Shown one piece after another: positions 1-7,666 of a stretch of DNA of 64,000 nucleotides (positions are counted from its first letter, which is position 1; each line of letters begins with the position of its first letter). The DNA is taken from NCBI RefSeq assembly GCF_050586345.1, contig NZ_JBOCEF010000011.1:1-64000 (forward strand). Reading direction: 5' to 3'. The position numbers and the translations under genes were made by a program. Source of the stretch: JBOCEF01 sp050586345. Its GTDB lineage: Bacteria > Pseudomonadota > Alphaproteobacteria > Rhodobacterales > Rhodobacteraceae. The notes under the pieces are model-generated. The model saw only the letters and a list, made by a program, of their open reading frames with translations, did no database searches and had not been told where the DNA came from.

Positions 1-72
1 CGGTGGCCATGCCGTTGGTGGTGTAGCGCTTCACGTGCTCGATCGAGCGCATCCCCTCGCGCACCGCCAGCC
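1..72 (-). pseudogene. Fragment resembling sarcosine oxidase alpha subunit
   Basis: Read on the minus strand, the first ~70 bases encode LRLAVREGMRSIEHVKRYTT followed by NGMAT. This matches the conserved segment of sarcosine oxidase alpha subunits (heterotetrameric SoxA family) that precedes the GCV_T-like domain. In that family about 600 residues lie upstream of it. Here the frame meets a TGA within about 30 codons and the DNA to the right has no similarity I recognise. The C-terminal part, if present, lies beyond the window. It is either a truncated remnant or a contig-edge assembly artefact. The family match is good; the status is uncertain. Confidence 0.45.
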
Positions 73-377
73 GCAGGGCGGGCCGGGCGCGAAACCCGCG
101 GTTCACGCCCCGCTCACGCCGCGTTCACGTTGCGGCGCAGATCGCCCTGCGCGGGCGCCGTCTCCGGCCCTCCCTCCGACCCTTCGTCCCGGGGCGGGGG
201 CCGTCCCGGCGGGGCGGGGCCGTGCGGGCGGCGCAAGCAGGGCGGGCGCGGGGCCCTCCGCCGCTCGCTCCGAGGGCGCAAGGCGGGAGTCGCATTCATG
301 TCGATCCCGCGCGCCGCCGATGCTACACCGGCCCGGCAAACGGGAATTTAACGCCTGCGGGGGCAAGGGACATAAGC
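73..377. other. Intergenic, no gene recognised
   Basis: About 300 bases of extremely GC-rich sequence between the edge fragment and the secretion ABC gene. Open frames exist on both strands, but their translations are Arg/Pro/Ala-rich and look like composition artefacts. The last 40 bases become more AT-rich and carry a ribosome-binding-like AAGGGA just before the ATG at 378. Confidence 0.5.
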
Positions 378-2234
378 ATGAGCGCGCGCAAGACATCGGC
401 CGGGGGCCCGCCGAAGAAGGTCGCCCCGGGGCGGGAGGAGCTTCGGGCCACCCTGTTCGAGGGGCGCCGGTTCTTCATCGCCATCGGGGTGTTCAGCTTT
501 TTCGTGAACCTGCTGATGCTGACCGGGCCGATCTTCATGCTCCAGGTCTATGACCGGGTGCTGTCCTCGCGCTCCGAGGCGACGCTGGTGGCGCTGGGCG
601 CGATCATGGCGTTCCTGTTCCTGATGATGGGCGTGCTCGACTACGCCCGCGGGCGGATCATGGCGCGGCGCGGCGCCCGCTTCCAGGCGATGCTGGACAA
701 GCGGGTGTTCGAGGCGATCCTGCGCCGCTCGGTCGCCCCGACGGAACGGGCCAAGCCCGCCACCGGGCTGCGCGACCTCGAATCGATCCAGCGGCTGATG
801 TCGACCCCCGCGCCCTTCGCGATCTTCGACATCCCCTGGACGCCGGTCTTCCTGCTGGCGATCTTCTCGTTCCACTGGTCGATGGGCGCGCTGGCGGTTG
901 CGGGGGGCGCGCTGCTGGTGCTGCTGACCTTCCTCAACCAGGTGTTCAGCCGCGAGCCGCAGAAGATGGCGAACGGCGCCAGCGCGCAGTCCGAGGCGTT
1001 CACCGACGCCGTGCGGCGCGAGGGCGAGACGGTGCAGGGCCTCGGGATGCGCGGCGCGGTGCTGGCGCGCTGGCAGGCGTACCGCACGCGCTCGCTGACC
1101 GCGTCGCTGACCGCCTCGGACCGGACGGGCGGCTTCTCCACCGCCTCCAAGACGCTGCGCTTCTTCCTGCAGTCCTGCATGCTCGGCCTCGGCGCCTATC
1201 TCGCCATCGACGGCACGCTGAGCCCCGGCTCGATGATCGCGGGCTCGATCATGATGGGCCGCGCGCTGGCCCCGATCGAGCAGGCCATCGGCCAGTGGGC
1301 GATGGTTCAGCGGGCGATGCAGGGCTGGTCCTCGCTCAAGGACCTGCTGGAAAAGACCCCCGAGCAGCCCGAGAAGACCCAGCTTCCCGCCCCGCGCTCG
1401 ATCCTCGAGGCGCAGCAGCTGACGGTGGTCGCGCCCGGGGAGCAGACGGCGGCGATCCGCATGGTGTCCTTCCGGCTCGAGCCCGGGCAGGCGCTGGGCG
1501 TGATCGGCCCGTCGGCCTCGGGCAAATCCACGCTGGCGCGGGCCATCGCCGGGGTCTGGCGGCCGGCCTCGGGCAACGTGCGCCTCGATGGCGCGGCGCT
1601 GGACCAGTATGACGACGCGGCGCTGGGGCGGCATATCGGCTACCTGCCGCAGGACGTGGCCCTGTTCGACGCCACGGTGGCCGAGAACATCGCCCGGATG
1701 GAGGTGAAGCCCGACGACGCGAAGGTGGTCGAGGCCGCCAAGCGCGCGGGGGCGCACGAGCTGATCCTGAACCTGCCGCAGGGCTATGACACGCCGGTCT
1801 CGGCGGGCGGCGGCAAGCTCTCGGGCGGCCAGCGCCAGCGCATCGGCCTGGCGCGCGCCATGTATGGCGACCCGGCGGTGGTGATCCTGGACGAGCCGAA
1901 CTCCAACCTCGACGCGGGCGGGTCCGAGGCGCTGAACAAGGCGATCGAGGACCTCAAGTCCCGCGGCAAGGCCGTGATCATCATGGCCCACCGCCCGGCG
2001 GCGATCCATCACTGCGACCTGATCCTGATGATGGAAGGCGGCGTGCGGAAGGCCTTCGGGCCGAAGGACGAGGTGCTGCGCCAGCACGTGCGCAACTGGC
2101 CGCAGGTGGCCCAGGGCGGCCCGGCGGGCGGGCAGGCGGCGCCGCCGCAATCCGCCCCCGCCGCCGCGCGCCCCATCGGCGCGCCTGCACCGAACGCACA
2201 GGCCGGAACCCCCGGCAAGCCGGAGACCGCGTGA
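378..2234 (+). CDS. Type I secretion system ABC permease/ATPase (PrtD-like)
   Basis: A 618-aa inner-membrane ABC exporter half-transporter that powers one-step export of substrates through HlyD and a TolC-like channel. An N-terminal membrane domain (residues ~25-290) has hydrophobic stretches such as FFIAIGVFSFFVNLLMLTGP. The ATPase domain has Walker A GPSASGKST (~377), signature LSGGQRQRIGLARA (~481) and Walker B VVILDEP (~501). There is no N-terminal C39-type domain, as expected for the PrtD/AprD branch. The last ~45 residues are Ala/Pro/Gly/Gln-rich and probably disordered, which is longer than usual. The ATG at 378 is chosen because AAGGGA precedes it and the family N-terminus starts here. 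It overlaps the adaptor gene by one base, so the pair is co-translated. No outer-membrane partner is in the window. Confidence 0.93.
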   Translation: MSARKTSAGGPPKKVAPGREELRATLFEGRRFFIAIGVFSFFVNLLMLTGPIFMLQVYDRVLSSRSEATLVALGAIMAFLFLMMGVLDYARGRIMARRGARFQAMLDKRVFEAILRRSVAPTERAKPATGLRDLESIQRLMSTPAPFAIFDIPWTPVFLLAIFSFHWSMGALAVAGGALLVLLTFLNQVFSREPQKMANGASAQSEAFTDAVRREGETVQGLGMRGAVLARWQAYRTRSLTASLTASDRTGGFSTASKTLRFFLQSCMLGLGAYLAIDGTLSPGSMIAGSIMMGRALAPIEQAIGQWAMVQRAMQGWSSLKDLLEKTPEQPEKTQLPAPRSILEAQQLTVVAPGEQTAAIRMVSFRLEPGQALGVIGPSASGKSTLARAIAGVWRPASGNVRLDGAALDQYDDAALGRHIGYLPQDVALFDATVAENIARMEVKPDDAKVVEAAKRAGAHELILNLPQGYDTPVSAGGGKLSGGQRQRIGLARAMYGDPAVVILDEPNSNLDAGGSEALNKAIEDLKSRGKAVIIMAHRPAAIHHCDLILMMEGGVRKAFGPKDEVLRQHVRNWPQVAQGGPAGGQAAPPQSAPAAARPIGAPAPNAQAGTPGKPETA

Positions 2235-3865
2235 TGAGCGACAAGAGCGATCCGCGCAAGGACGGGGCCGCGATGGGCGACGCCCTGCGCCCGCACATGG
2301 CCGAGGCCCCGAAACCCGCCTCCGCCGCGGCCGGGGGCGCGCCCGACGTGACCGCCGCCGTGGCCGACGCGCAGAAACAGGTGCTGACCCGGCCGAAACC
2401 CGGCCGCACCGCCCCGCCGCCCGCGGCCCCGGGCGCGAAGCCGCCCGCCGCCGCGCCGGCGCCGGGCCAGGCCGGGCTTCCCGCCGCGGGCGGGGGCGGC
2501 GGCATGGTCCCCGCCCCCGCGGGCGCGATGATGGCCCCGGGCGGCGGGTCCGGCGGCCCCGGCGGCGCCGACGAGCGCACCTATGCCGCGCGCGGGCCGA
2601 TGTGGCTCGGCATCCTGTCGCTGATCATCCTCGTCGGCGGCTTCGGCGTCTGGGCGGCGATGGCCGACCTCTCCTCGGCCGTGGTCGCCCCCGGCAAGGT
2701 CGAGGTCGAGACCAAGCAGCAGGTGGTCGAGCATCCCGACGGCGGCGTGGTCGGCGCCATCAGCGTGCGCGACGGCGACCGGGTGCGGGCGGGCGACGTG
2801 CTGCTGCGCCTCGACGACACGCTGATGGTCAACGAGCTCGAATCGCTCCGCGGCCAGTACTGGGAGCTGGTCGCCCGCGCCGAGCGGCTGCGCGCCGAGC
2901 AGCTGGGGCAGGAGGAGCTGACCTTCTCGGAGGAGATCCTCGCGGCCGAAGCCGTCAGCGCCGCGGTGGCCGACATCGTCGAGGGCCAGCGCAGCCTGTT
3001 CTACGCGCGCGTGCAGACAATGGCCGACCAGGTCGAGCAGCTGCGCGAACGCCAGGCCCAGATCCGCGAGCAGGTGAAGGGCGCCGAGGCGCAGGCCGCC
3101 GCGCTCGAACGCCAGCTCGGCCTCGTGGCGCGGGAGCTGGAGGGCCAGCAGAAGCTGTTCGACCAGGGCCTTGCGCAGCTCACCCGCCTTCTGTCCCTCC
3201 AGCGCGAGGAAGCGCGCCTGCAGGGCCAGGTCGGAGAGCTGACCGCGGGCATGGCCGAAAGCCGCGGGCGGATCGCCGAGATCGAGATCCAGATCCTCAA
3301 CCTGCGCTCGCAGCGGCAGGAGGAATCGATCACCCAGCTGCGCGACATCCAGTACCAGCAGAACCAGGTGCGCGAGCAGCTGGCGAGCCTGGAGGAGCGG
3401 ATGACGCGCCTCGACGTGCGCGCGCCCATCGACGGGGTGGTGACGGGGATGACCGTCTTCGCCGTCCGCTCGGTGGTCAGCCCGGGCGAGCCGATCCTCT
3501 ACATCGTGCCCAGCGACGTGGAGCTGGTGATCGAGAGCCAGATCGACACGATCTTCATCGACCAGGTCTGGGCCGGCCAGCCCGCGACGCTGCGCTTCTC
3601 GGCCTTCAACTCGCGCACCACGCCCGAACTCCAGGGCCACGTGGTCAAGGTGTCCCCCGACGCCTTCCAGGACGAGCGCACGGGGCGGACCTATTACACC
3701 GCCACGCTGGCGCCGGACGAGGGCGAGCTGGAGAAGCTCGAGGGGTTGACGCTGGTGCCGGGGATGCCGGTGGAAGGCTATATCCAGGCGCAGTCGCGCA
3801 CGCCGCTGACCTACCTGACCAAGCCGCTGACCGACTATTTCAGCCGGGCGATGATCGAGGAGTGA
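2234..3865 (+). CDS. HlyD-family type I secretion membrane-fusion adaptor
   Basis: A 543-aa periplasmic adaptor linking the ABC exporter to an outer-membrane channel. The first ~115 residues are Pro/Ala/Gly-rich and probably cytoplasmic and disordered, much longer than in typical HlyD/PrtE proteins. One membrane anchor follows (WLGILSLIILVGGFGVWAA, ~122-145), then a lipoyl/barrel half, a long coiled-coil hairpin rich in Gln/Glu/Arg (~200-395), and the second barrel half starting DVRAPIDGVVTGM. The start is the ATG at 2234, which shares its A with the TGA of the ABC gene; a GTG one codon earlier is possible. The order ABC-adaptor is typical of T1SS operons. Substrates cannot be told from the adaptor itself; the surface-protein genes at 5668-9406 are candidates by proximity. 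Confidence 0.93.
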   Translation: MSDKSDPRKDGAAMGDALRPHMAEAPKPASAAAGGAPDVTAAVADAQKQVLTRPKPGRTAPPPAAPGAKPPAAAPAPGQAGLPAAGGGGGMVPAPAGAMMAPGGGSGGPGGADERTYAARGPMWLGILSLIILVGGFGVWAAMADLSSAVVAPGKVEVETKQQVVEHPDGGVVGAISVRDGDRVRAGDVLLRLDDTLMVNELESLRGQYWELVARAERLRAEQLGQEELTFSEEILAAEAVSAAVADIVEGQRSLFYARVQTMADQVEQLRERQAQIREQVKGAEAQAAALERQLGLVARELEGQQKLFDQGLAQLTRLLSLQREEARLQGQVGELTAGMAESRGRIAEIEIQILNLRSQRQEESITQLRDIQYQQNQVREQLASLEERMTRLDVRAPIDGVVTGMTVFAVRSVVSPGEPILYIVPSDVELVIESQIDTIFIDQVWAGQPATLRFSAFNSRTTPELQGHVVKVSPDAFQDERTGRTYYTATLAPDEGELEKLEGLTLVPGMPVEGYIQAQSRTPLTYLTKPLTDYFSRAMIEE

Positions 3866-3902
3866 TCCCGCAGGCCCCCGGGCCCGGGACCGCGGCAGGG
3901 AC

Positions 3903-3928
3903 GGGGCGGCGCAGCGATGCGCCGCCCC
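3903..3928 (+). terminator. Stem-loop after the T1SS operon
   Basis: An 11-bp GC-rich stem, GGGGCGGCGCA pairing with TGCGCCGCCCC around a GCGA loop, sits 37 bases after the hlyD-like stop. Only GTT follows, so there is no U tract and termination may be weak or factor-assisted. Confidence 0.5.
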
Positions 3929-4142
3929 GTTCGCGTTCCGCCATCCCCGCGGCGATCCCCGCGCGATCCCCGCCGCCATCCCGCCGCCATCTCCCCGGCG
4001 CGCGTGCGGGGGGGGCGCCGCGGCGGCAGGCGCATGATTTTCCACCGCCCCCGGAACTCCATGCTTTTCAACGGCGTTCGGCCCGGTGCAGGGTGGCCCC
4101 GGATCCTTCGTCCCACCCACGCATTCCCCCGGAGCCCCGCCC

Positions 4143-4616
4143 ATGACCGGACCCGTCGAAGACGCCCTCGCCAAGCTCGGCCTAACCCTGCCGGACGCGC
4201 CCGCGCCCGCCGCCAACTACGTGCCCTGGGTGGTGCAGGACGGGCTGGTCTACGTCTCGGGGCAGGTCAGCGCCGGGCCGGACGGGTTCATCACCGGGCG
4301 GCTGGGCGAGGACATGGACGTCGCCGGCGGCCAGGCCGCCGCGCAGGCCTGCGCGCTGTCGCTGCTCGCCCAGCTCAGGGCCGCCTGCGGCGGGGACCTG
4401 TCGCGGGTCACCAAGGTCGTGCGCCTCGGCGGCTTCGTGAACTCCACCCCCGATTTCATCGACCAGCCCAAGGTGGTGAACGGCGCATCGGACCTGATGG
4501 TCGCCGCCTTCGGCCCCGAGATCGGCGCCCATGCGCGCGCCGCCGTCGGCTGCGCGTCGCTGCCGCTGGGCGTGGCGGTCGAGGTCGAGGGCCTGTTCGC
4601 CATCCGCGCCGCCTGA
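4143..4616 (+). CDS. RidA-family protein (YjgF/UK114-like, longer subgroup)
   Basis: A 157-aa protein of the RidA/YjgF fold. It contains YVSGQVSAGPDGF near residue 40, KVVRLGGFVNSTPDF near 100 and a C-terminal GCASLPLGVAVEVEGLF. This pattern belongs to the ~150-residue subgroup of the family rather than to the ~130-residue archetype. Archetypal RidA hydrolyses reactive enamine/imine intermediates released by PLP enzymes; the activity of this subgroup is less certain. The ATG at 4143 fits the family start; an upstream in-frame ATG at 4086 would add an atypical Pro/Gly-rich stretch. It is followed 200 bases later by a glycerophosphodiesterase gene on the same strand. Confidence 0.88.
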   Translation: MTGPVEDALAKLGLTLPDAPAPAANYVPWVVQDGLVYVSGQVSAGPDGFITGRLGEDMDVAGGQAAAQACALSLLAQLRAACGGDLSRVTKVVRLGGFVNSTPDFIDQPKVVNGASDLMVAAFGPEIGAHARAAVGCASLPLGVAVEVEGLFAIRAA

Positions 4617-4814
4617 GCGCGTCGCCCGGGCCCCGCGGCGGCCCGGGCGGCCGCGGCCGCGCAGGCGCCGCCGGGCTTCGGCATGGCCGCGCCTTCATTT
4701 CGCGCTAAGATTGAATTGTCCGCGTATCCCGCCGCCGCGTTCCGATTTCCCTCCGCCCGCCCGTTCCCGCCCGCCGGGATCGGGGCCGCGCCGCCCTGAC
4801 GCCGGAGCCACGCG

Positions 4815-5609
4815 ATGCCGCGACCGATGCCGGATTTCACCCTTCTGCCCATCGCCCATCGCGGCCTGCACGACCTGCAGGCCGGGGTGGTCGAGAACAG
4901 CCTGAGCGCCATCGACGCCGCCGCCGCCAACGGCTACGCGGTGGAGATCGACGTGCAGCTCTCGGCCGATGGCGAGGCGATGGTGTTCCACGACGACGTG
5001 CTGGACCGGCTGACCGACCGCACGGGCCCGGTCGGCGCGCTGACCCGCGCCCAGCTTCAGCACGTGGAGCTGCGCGGCGGCGGCGGCGACCGGATCCCGT
5101 CGCTGGCCCAGGCGCTGCGGGTGCTGGCCGGGCGCACGCCCATCGTGGTGGAGATCAAGCGCCAGCCCGGGCCCAGCGGCCCGCTGGAAGAAGCCGTGGC
5201 CCGGGCGCTGGCGCGCTATTCGGGCCCGGCGGCGGTGATGTCCTTCGACCCGCGGCCCATCGCCTGGTTCCGCGACAACGCCCCCGAGGTCCGCCGGGGC
5301 CTGGTGTCCTGCTCCTTCGCCGAGGTGGACGACGCGGCCGACGTGCTGGACGAGCGCCAGCGCCAGGCGCTCGCCGATCTCGAGCTGTTCGACGAGCTGG
5401 AGGCGGATTTCGTCTCCTACGGGGTGCGCGACCTGCCGCGCCCGGCGGTGGCGGCGCTGCGCGCGCGCGGCGCGCCGGTGCTGTGCTGGACCGTGCGCAA
5501 CGAGGCCGACGCGGCCGAGGCGCTGCGCCATGCCGACGCGATCACCTTCGAGGGCTTCCGCCCGCCGGTCGCCGCCGTGGCCCGGGGCGCCCGGGCGGGA
5601 CGCGCATGA
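4815..5609 (+). CDS. Glycerophosphodiester phosphodiesterase (GDPD family, UgpQ-like)
   Basis: A 264-aa cytoplasmic enzyme of the GDPD TIM-barrel family, which hydrolyses glycerophosphodiesters to glycerol-3-phosphate and an alcohol. The active-site elements are IAHRGLHD (first catalytic His, ~residue 13), ENSLSAIDAA, EIDVQLSADG with the metal-binding Glu/Asp, and VFHDDVLDRLT (second catalytic His). The later barrel strands IVVEIKRQ, VMSFDP and VLCWTVRNEADA are all present. No signal peptide is visible, so it is the cytoplasmic type. It ends just before a hairpin shared with the convergent surface-protein gene. Confidence 0.92.
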   Translation: MPRPMPDFTLLPIAHRGLHDLQAGVVENSLSAIDAAAANGYAVEIDVQLSADGEAMVFHDDVLDRLTDRTGPVGALTRAQLQHVELRGGGGDRIPSLAQALRVLAGRTPIVVEIKRQPGPSGPLEEAVARALARYSGPAAVMSFDPRPIAWFRDNAPEVRRGLVSCSFAEVDDAADVLDERQRQALADLELFDELEADFVSYGVRDLPRPAVAALRARGAPVLCWTVRNEADAAEALRHADAITFEGFRPPVAAVARGARAGRA

Positions 5610-5612
5610 CAC

Positions 5613-5642
5613 GGGGGCGCGGACCGGCCGGTCCGCGCCCCC
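5613..5642. terminator. Perfect 30-bp palindrome, shared terminator
   Basis: Arms GGGGGCGCGGACCGG and its exact complement are joined without a spacer. On the plus strand TTT follows, which suits the glycerophosphodiesterase gene ending at 5609. On the minus strand it lies 25 bases beyond the stop of the gene at 5668, with no T run. The identical 30-mer recurs at 7597-7626 behind the paralogous gene. Confidence 0.75.
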
Positions 5643-5667
5643 TTTCGCGTTCACCTGCGCCGGGCGC

Positions 5668-7417
5668 TCACATGCACAGGCAGTCCGCGAAGGCCCCGTA
5701 CTCCACCCCGTAGATCAGGTTCTGGTGGTTGGTGAGCTCGGCGCCCGCGTCGTCGACCTCCTGGAGCGGCGCGAGCACGAGGCCCACGAGGTCCCCCTCG
5801 CCCGCCACGAAGCCCTCGCCCTCGGCCCGGGCCATCTCCGCGATCTCGACCGCGCCCGGCTCGAAGCCGATGAACAGGTCGTCGGTCAGGTTCCAGATCG
5901 CGTTCTGCACCTCGGCGGCGGTGTAGCCCTGGGCGGTGAAGTCCTGGTTCAGCACCCAGGTCACCAGGTCGAGGTTCTCCCGGTTCTGCACGAAGGCCCC
6001 GAGGGCGGCGTTCCCCTCGTCGGCCAGGAACACCTCGGCCGTCACCGTGAACCCGTCCGGCACGTCGCCGAAGAAGTCGACGCAATAGACGTCCGCGCTG
6101 CCCAGCGCCTCGAACCGGGGGGCGTCCGGCGAGAGCACGTCGATGACGAAGCCCCCGCCCGCGACCGAGTTCACCAGCACCTCGACCGTGTCGGGCTTGA
6201 TCGCCTCGATGTCCTCGATGGTCTTGATGTTGCTCGCGTGGATGTCGATGGAAACGGTCGCCTGCGCGGACCCGCCGTCGGCGGCGACGGCGGTGTAGGT
6301 GAAGGTCTCGGTCGCCATCTCGCCGAAGGCCAGCCCGGCCCAGGCGTCCACGCCGTCATAGGTCAGCGTGCCGTCGGCGTTGAGGGTGACGAGCGCGCCC
6401 GAGGCCAGCGTCACGGACGCGCCCGCGGCGACCGCCATGCCGTCGATCCCGGCGATGGCCAGGCCCGGGTCGTCATTGGCCAGGACGTCGAGGACCGGCG
6501 TCTCGGTCCAGCAGGTGCAGGCGTCGTCATCCATCAGCGTCGGCGCGATCACCACCGACATCTCGTAGACCCCGGCGTCGAGCGACAGGTCCGCGTCGCA
6601 GCGCCCGAGCGTGACCGGGCCGGAGACGCCGTTCGCGTCCACGTCCGAATCGAGGGCGTCGTCGCCGCCCGCGTCCTGGAGGGTGAACACGTAGGTCTCG
6701 GGCAGGGCCGAGACGGCGATGGAGTAGCTTCCGGCGGCGAGGCCTTCGAACAGGTAGAACCCGTCGGCGTCGGTGGTCGCGGTCAGGCCGGTGTCGACCC
6801 CGTCGCGCCAGAGCGCGACCACGGCCCCGGCGAGCCCGACCTCGTCCGCGTCCTGGATCCCGTCGCGGTCGGCGTCGATCCAGACGCGGTTCCCGAGGCT
6901 GGCCTTGCCCGAGGGCTCGGGGTCCGGGTCGCAGTCCTTCGGCGGGCGGGGATCGCAGTCGCGGTCCCTGTCGCGGTCCTTGTCGTGGAGGNNNNNNNNN
7001 NNNNNNNNNNNNNNNNNNNNNNNNNNNNNNNNNNNNNNNNNNNNNNNNNNNNNNNNNNNNNNNNNNNNNNNNNNNNNNNNNNNNNNNNNNNTCGTCGCGG
7101 CCGCAGTCCTTGCCGCCGCGGTCGTGGTCGCGGTCCTTGTCGTGGCGGTCGTCGCGGCCGCAGTCCTTGCCGCCGCGGTCGTGGTCGCGGTCCTTGTCGT
7201 GGCGGTCGTCGCGGCCGCAGTCCTTTCCGCCGCGGTCATGGTCGCGATCCTTGTCGTGGCGGTCGTCGCGGCCGCAGTCCTTGCCGCCGCGGTCATGGTC
7301 GCGGTCCTTGTCATGCCGGTCGTCCCGGTCGCGGTCCCTGTCCTTGCCGCCGTCGCGGTCCCGCCCGGAGGGCGCGCAGGAGTCGCTTCCGTATTTCGTG
7401 AATCTTTTGTAAGTCAT
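5668..7417 (-). CDS. Repeat-bearing SdrD_B / cadherin-like protein with C-terminal thioester-like domain (paralogue 1)
   Basis: Predicted surface protein interrupted by an assembly gap. From the ATG at 7417 (AAAAGGA ~11 bases upstream): a short Lys/Tyr N-terminus, then at least four 19-aa repeats of type DRHDKDRDHDRGGKDCGRD, the gap, a Cys/Pro/Asp linker, an SdrD_B-like domain (GNRVWIDADRDGIQ...), a conserved DDDACTCWTE, a cadherin/VCBS-like domain (LNADGTLTYDGVDAW) and a C-terminal domain with YCVDFFGD (Cys codon 6084-6082) and VQNAIWNLTDD (Gln codon 5907-5905). It ends in DCLCM. The Cys-Gln pair matches the thioester-forming signature of covalent adhesins. Known sequence totals 1650 nt, exactly 550 codons, so any gap length divisible by three restores the frame; the apparent frameshift comes from the arbitrary 100 N. 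No cleavable signal peptide is seen, consistent with but not proof of T1SS export. Confidence 0.8.
6992..7091. other. Assembly gap (100 N)
   Basis: Exactly 100 N, the customary placeholder for a gap of unknown size. It lies at the edge of the 57-bp tandem repeat array inside the gene at 5668-7417, so the assembly most likely broke on the repeats and the true copy number is unknown. Confidence 0.98.
7092..7319 (-). repeat. Four visible 57-bp tandem repeats encoding 19-aa units
   Basis: Units at 7092-7148, 7149-7205, 7206-7262 and 7263-7319. The first two are identical; the third and fourth carry a few substitutions. Each encodes DRHDKDRDHDRGGKDCGRD or nearly so, and the unit length is a multiple of three, so copy-number change keeps the frame. 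The array runs into the gap at 7091. Acidic and basic residues alternate and each unit has one Cys and two His. Metal binding or a flexible stalk is possible but unproven. Confidence 0.93.
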
Positions 7418-7459
7418 GCCGCAACGAGTCCTTTTCGTTGGTGAGACGCATACGCAAAA

Positions 7460-7488
7460 CCGCTCCCGCATGAACACGTCGGGAGCGG
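7460..7488 (-). terminator. Terminator-like hairpin in the 5' leader of paralogue 1
   Basis: On the minus strand CCGCTCCCG pairs perfectly with CGGGAGCGG around an 11-base loop and is followed by TTTT. It lies 43 bases upstream of the ATG at 7417 and just downstream of an unusually AT-rich block (7490-7527) that looks like a promoter. The preceding gene already has its own terminator at 7597-7626, so this one could act as an attenuator of paralogue 1. Confidence 0.5.
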
Positions 7489-7596
7489 GCTATTAATAAA
7501 ACATTCCTCAATACTTTTCTACTTTTGCGTGCATCCCGGGCGCCGGTTCCGCGCGGGGCGAACCGCCGCCCGCCGGCGCGCCGGGCGCATGAAAAA

Positions 7597-7626
7597 GGGG
7601 GCGCGGACCGGCCGGTCCGCGCCCCC
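7597..7626 (-). terminator. Rho-independent terminator of paralogue 2 (perfect 30-bp palindrome)
   Basis: Same 30-bp sequence as 5613-5642. Read on the minus strand it is followed by TTTTTC and starts 40 bases after the stop at 7667, a strong intrinsic terminator. Confidence 0.88.
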
Positions 7627-7666
7627 TGCGCCCCGAAAGGACCGGGGCGTCGCCTGGAAAGCGTCG

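Noticed and set aside
348..2150. 600-codon open frame on the minus strand opposite the ABC exporter
   Set aside because: Arg/His/Gln/Asp-rich translation typical of the complement of a GC-rich hydrophobic gene; the plus strand has all ABC motifs.
2009..4216. 735-codon minus-strand open frame opposite the hlyD-like gene
   Set aside because: Shadow frame crossing a gene boundary and an intergenic region; low-complexity Leu/Gln/Gly composition and no family resemblance.
7092..7319. Regular 57-bp repeats as a possible CRISPR array
   Set aside because: The units are contiguous with no spacers and encode an in-frame 19-aa repeat of the surrounding gene.
5530..7401. Plus-strand open frame through the first surface-protein gene and the gap
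   Set aside because: It reads through the N gap and is the reverse shadow of the SdrD_B/thioester-like gene; the minus frame has the recognisable domains and two paralogous copies.
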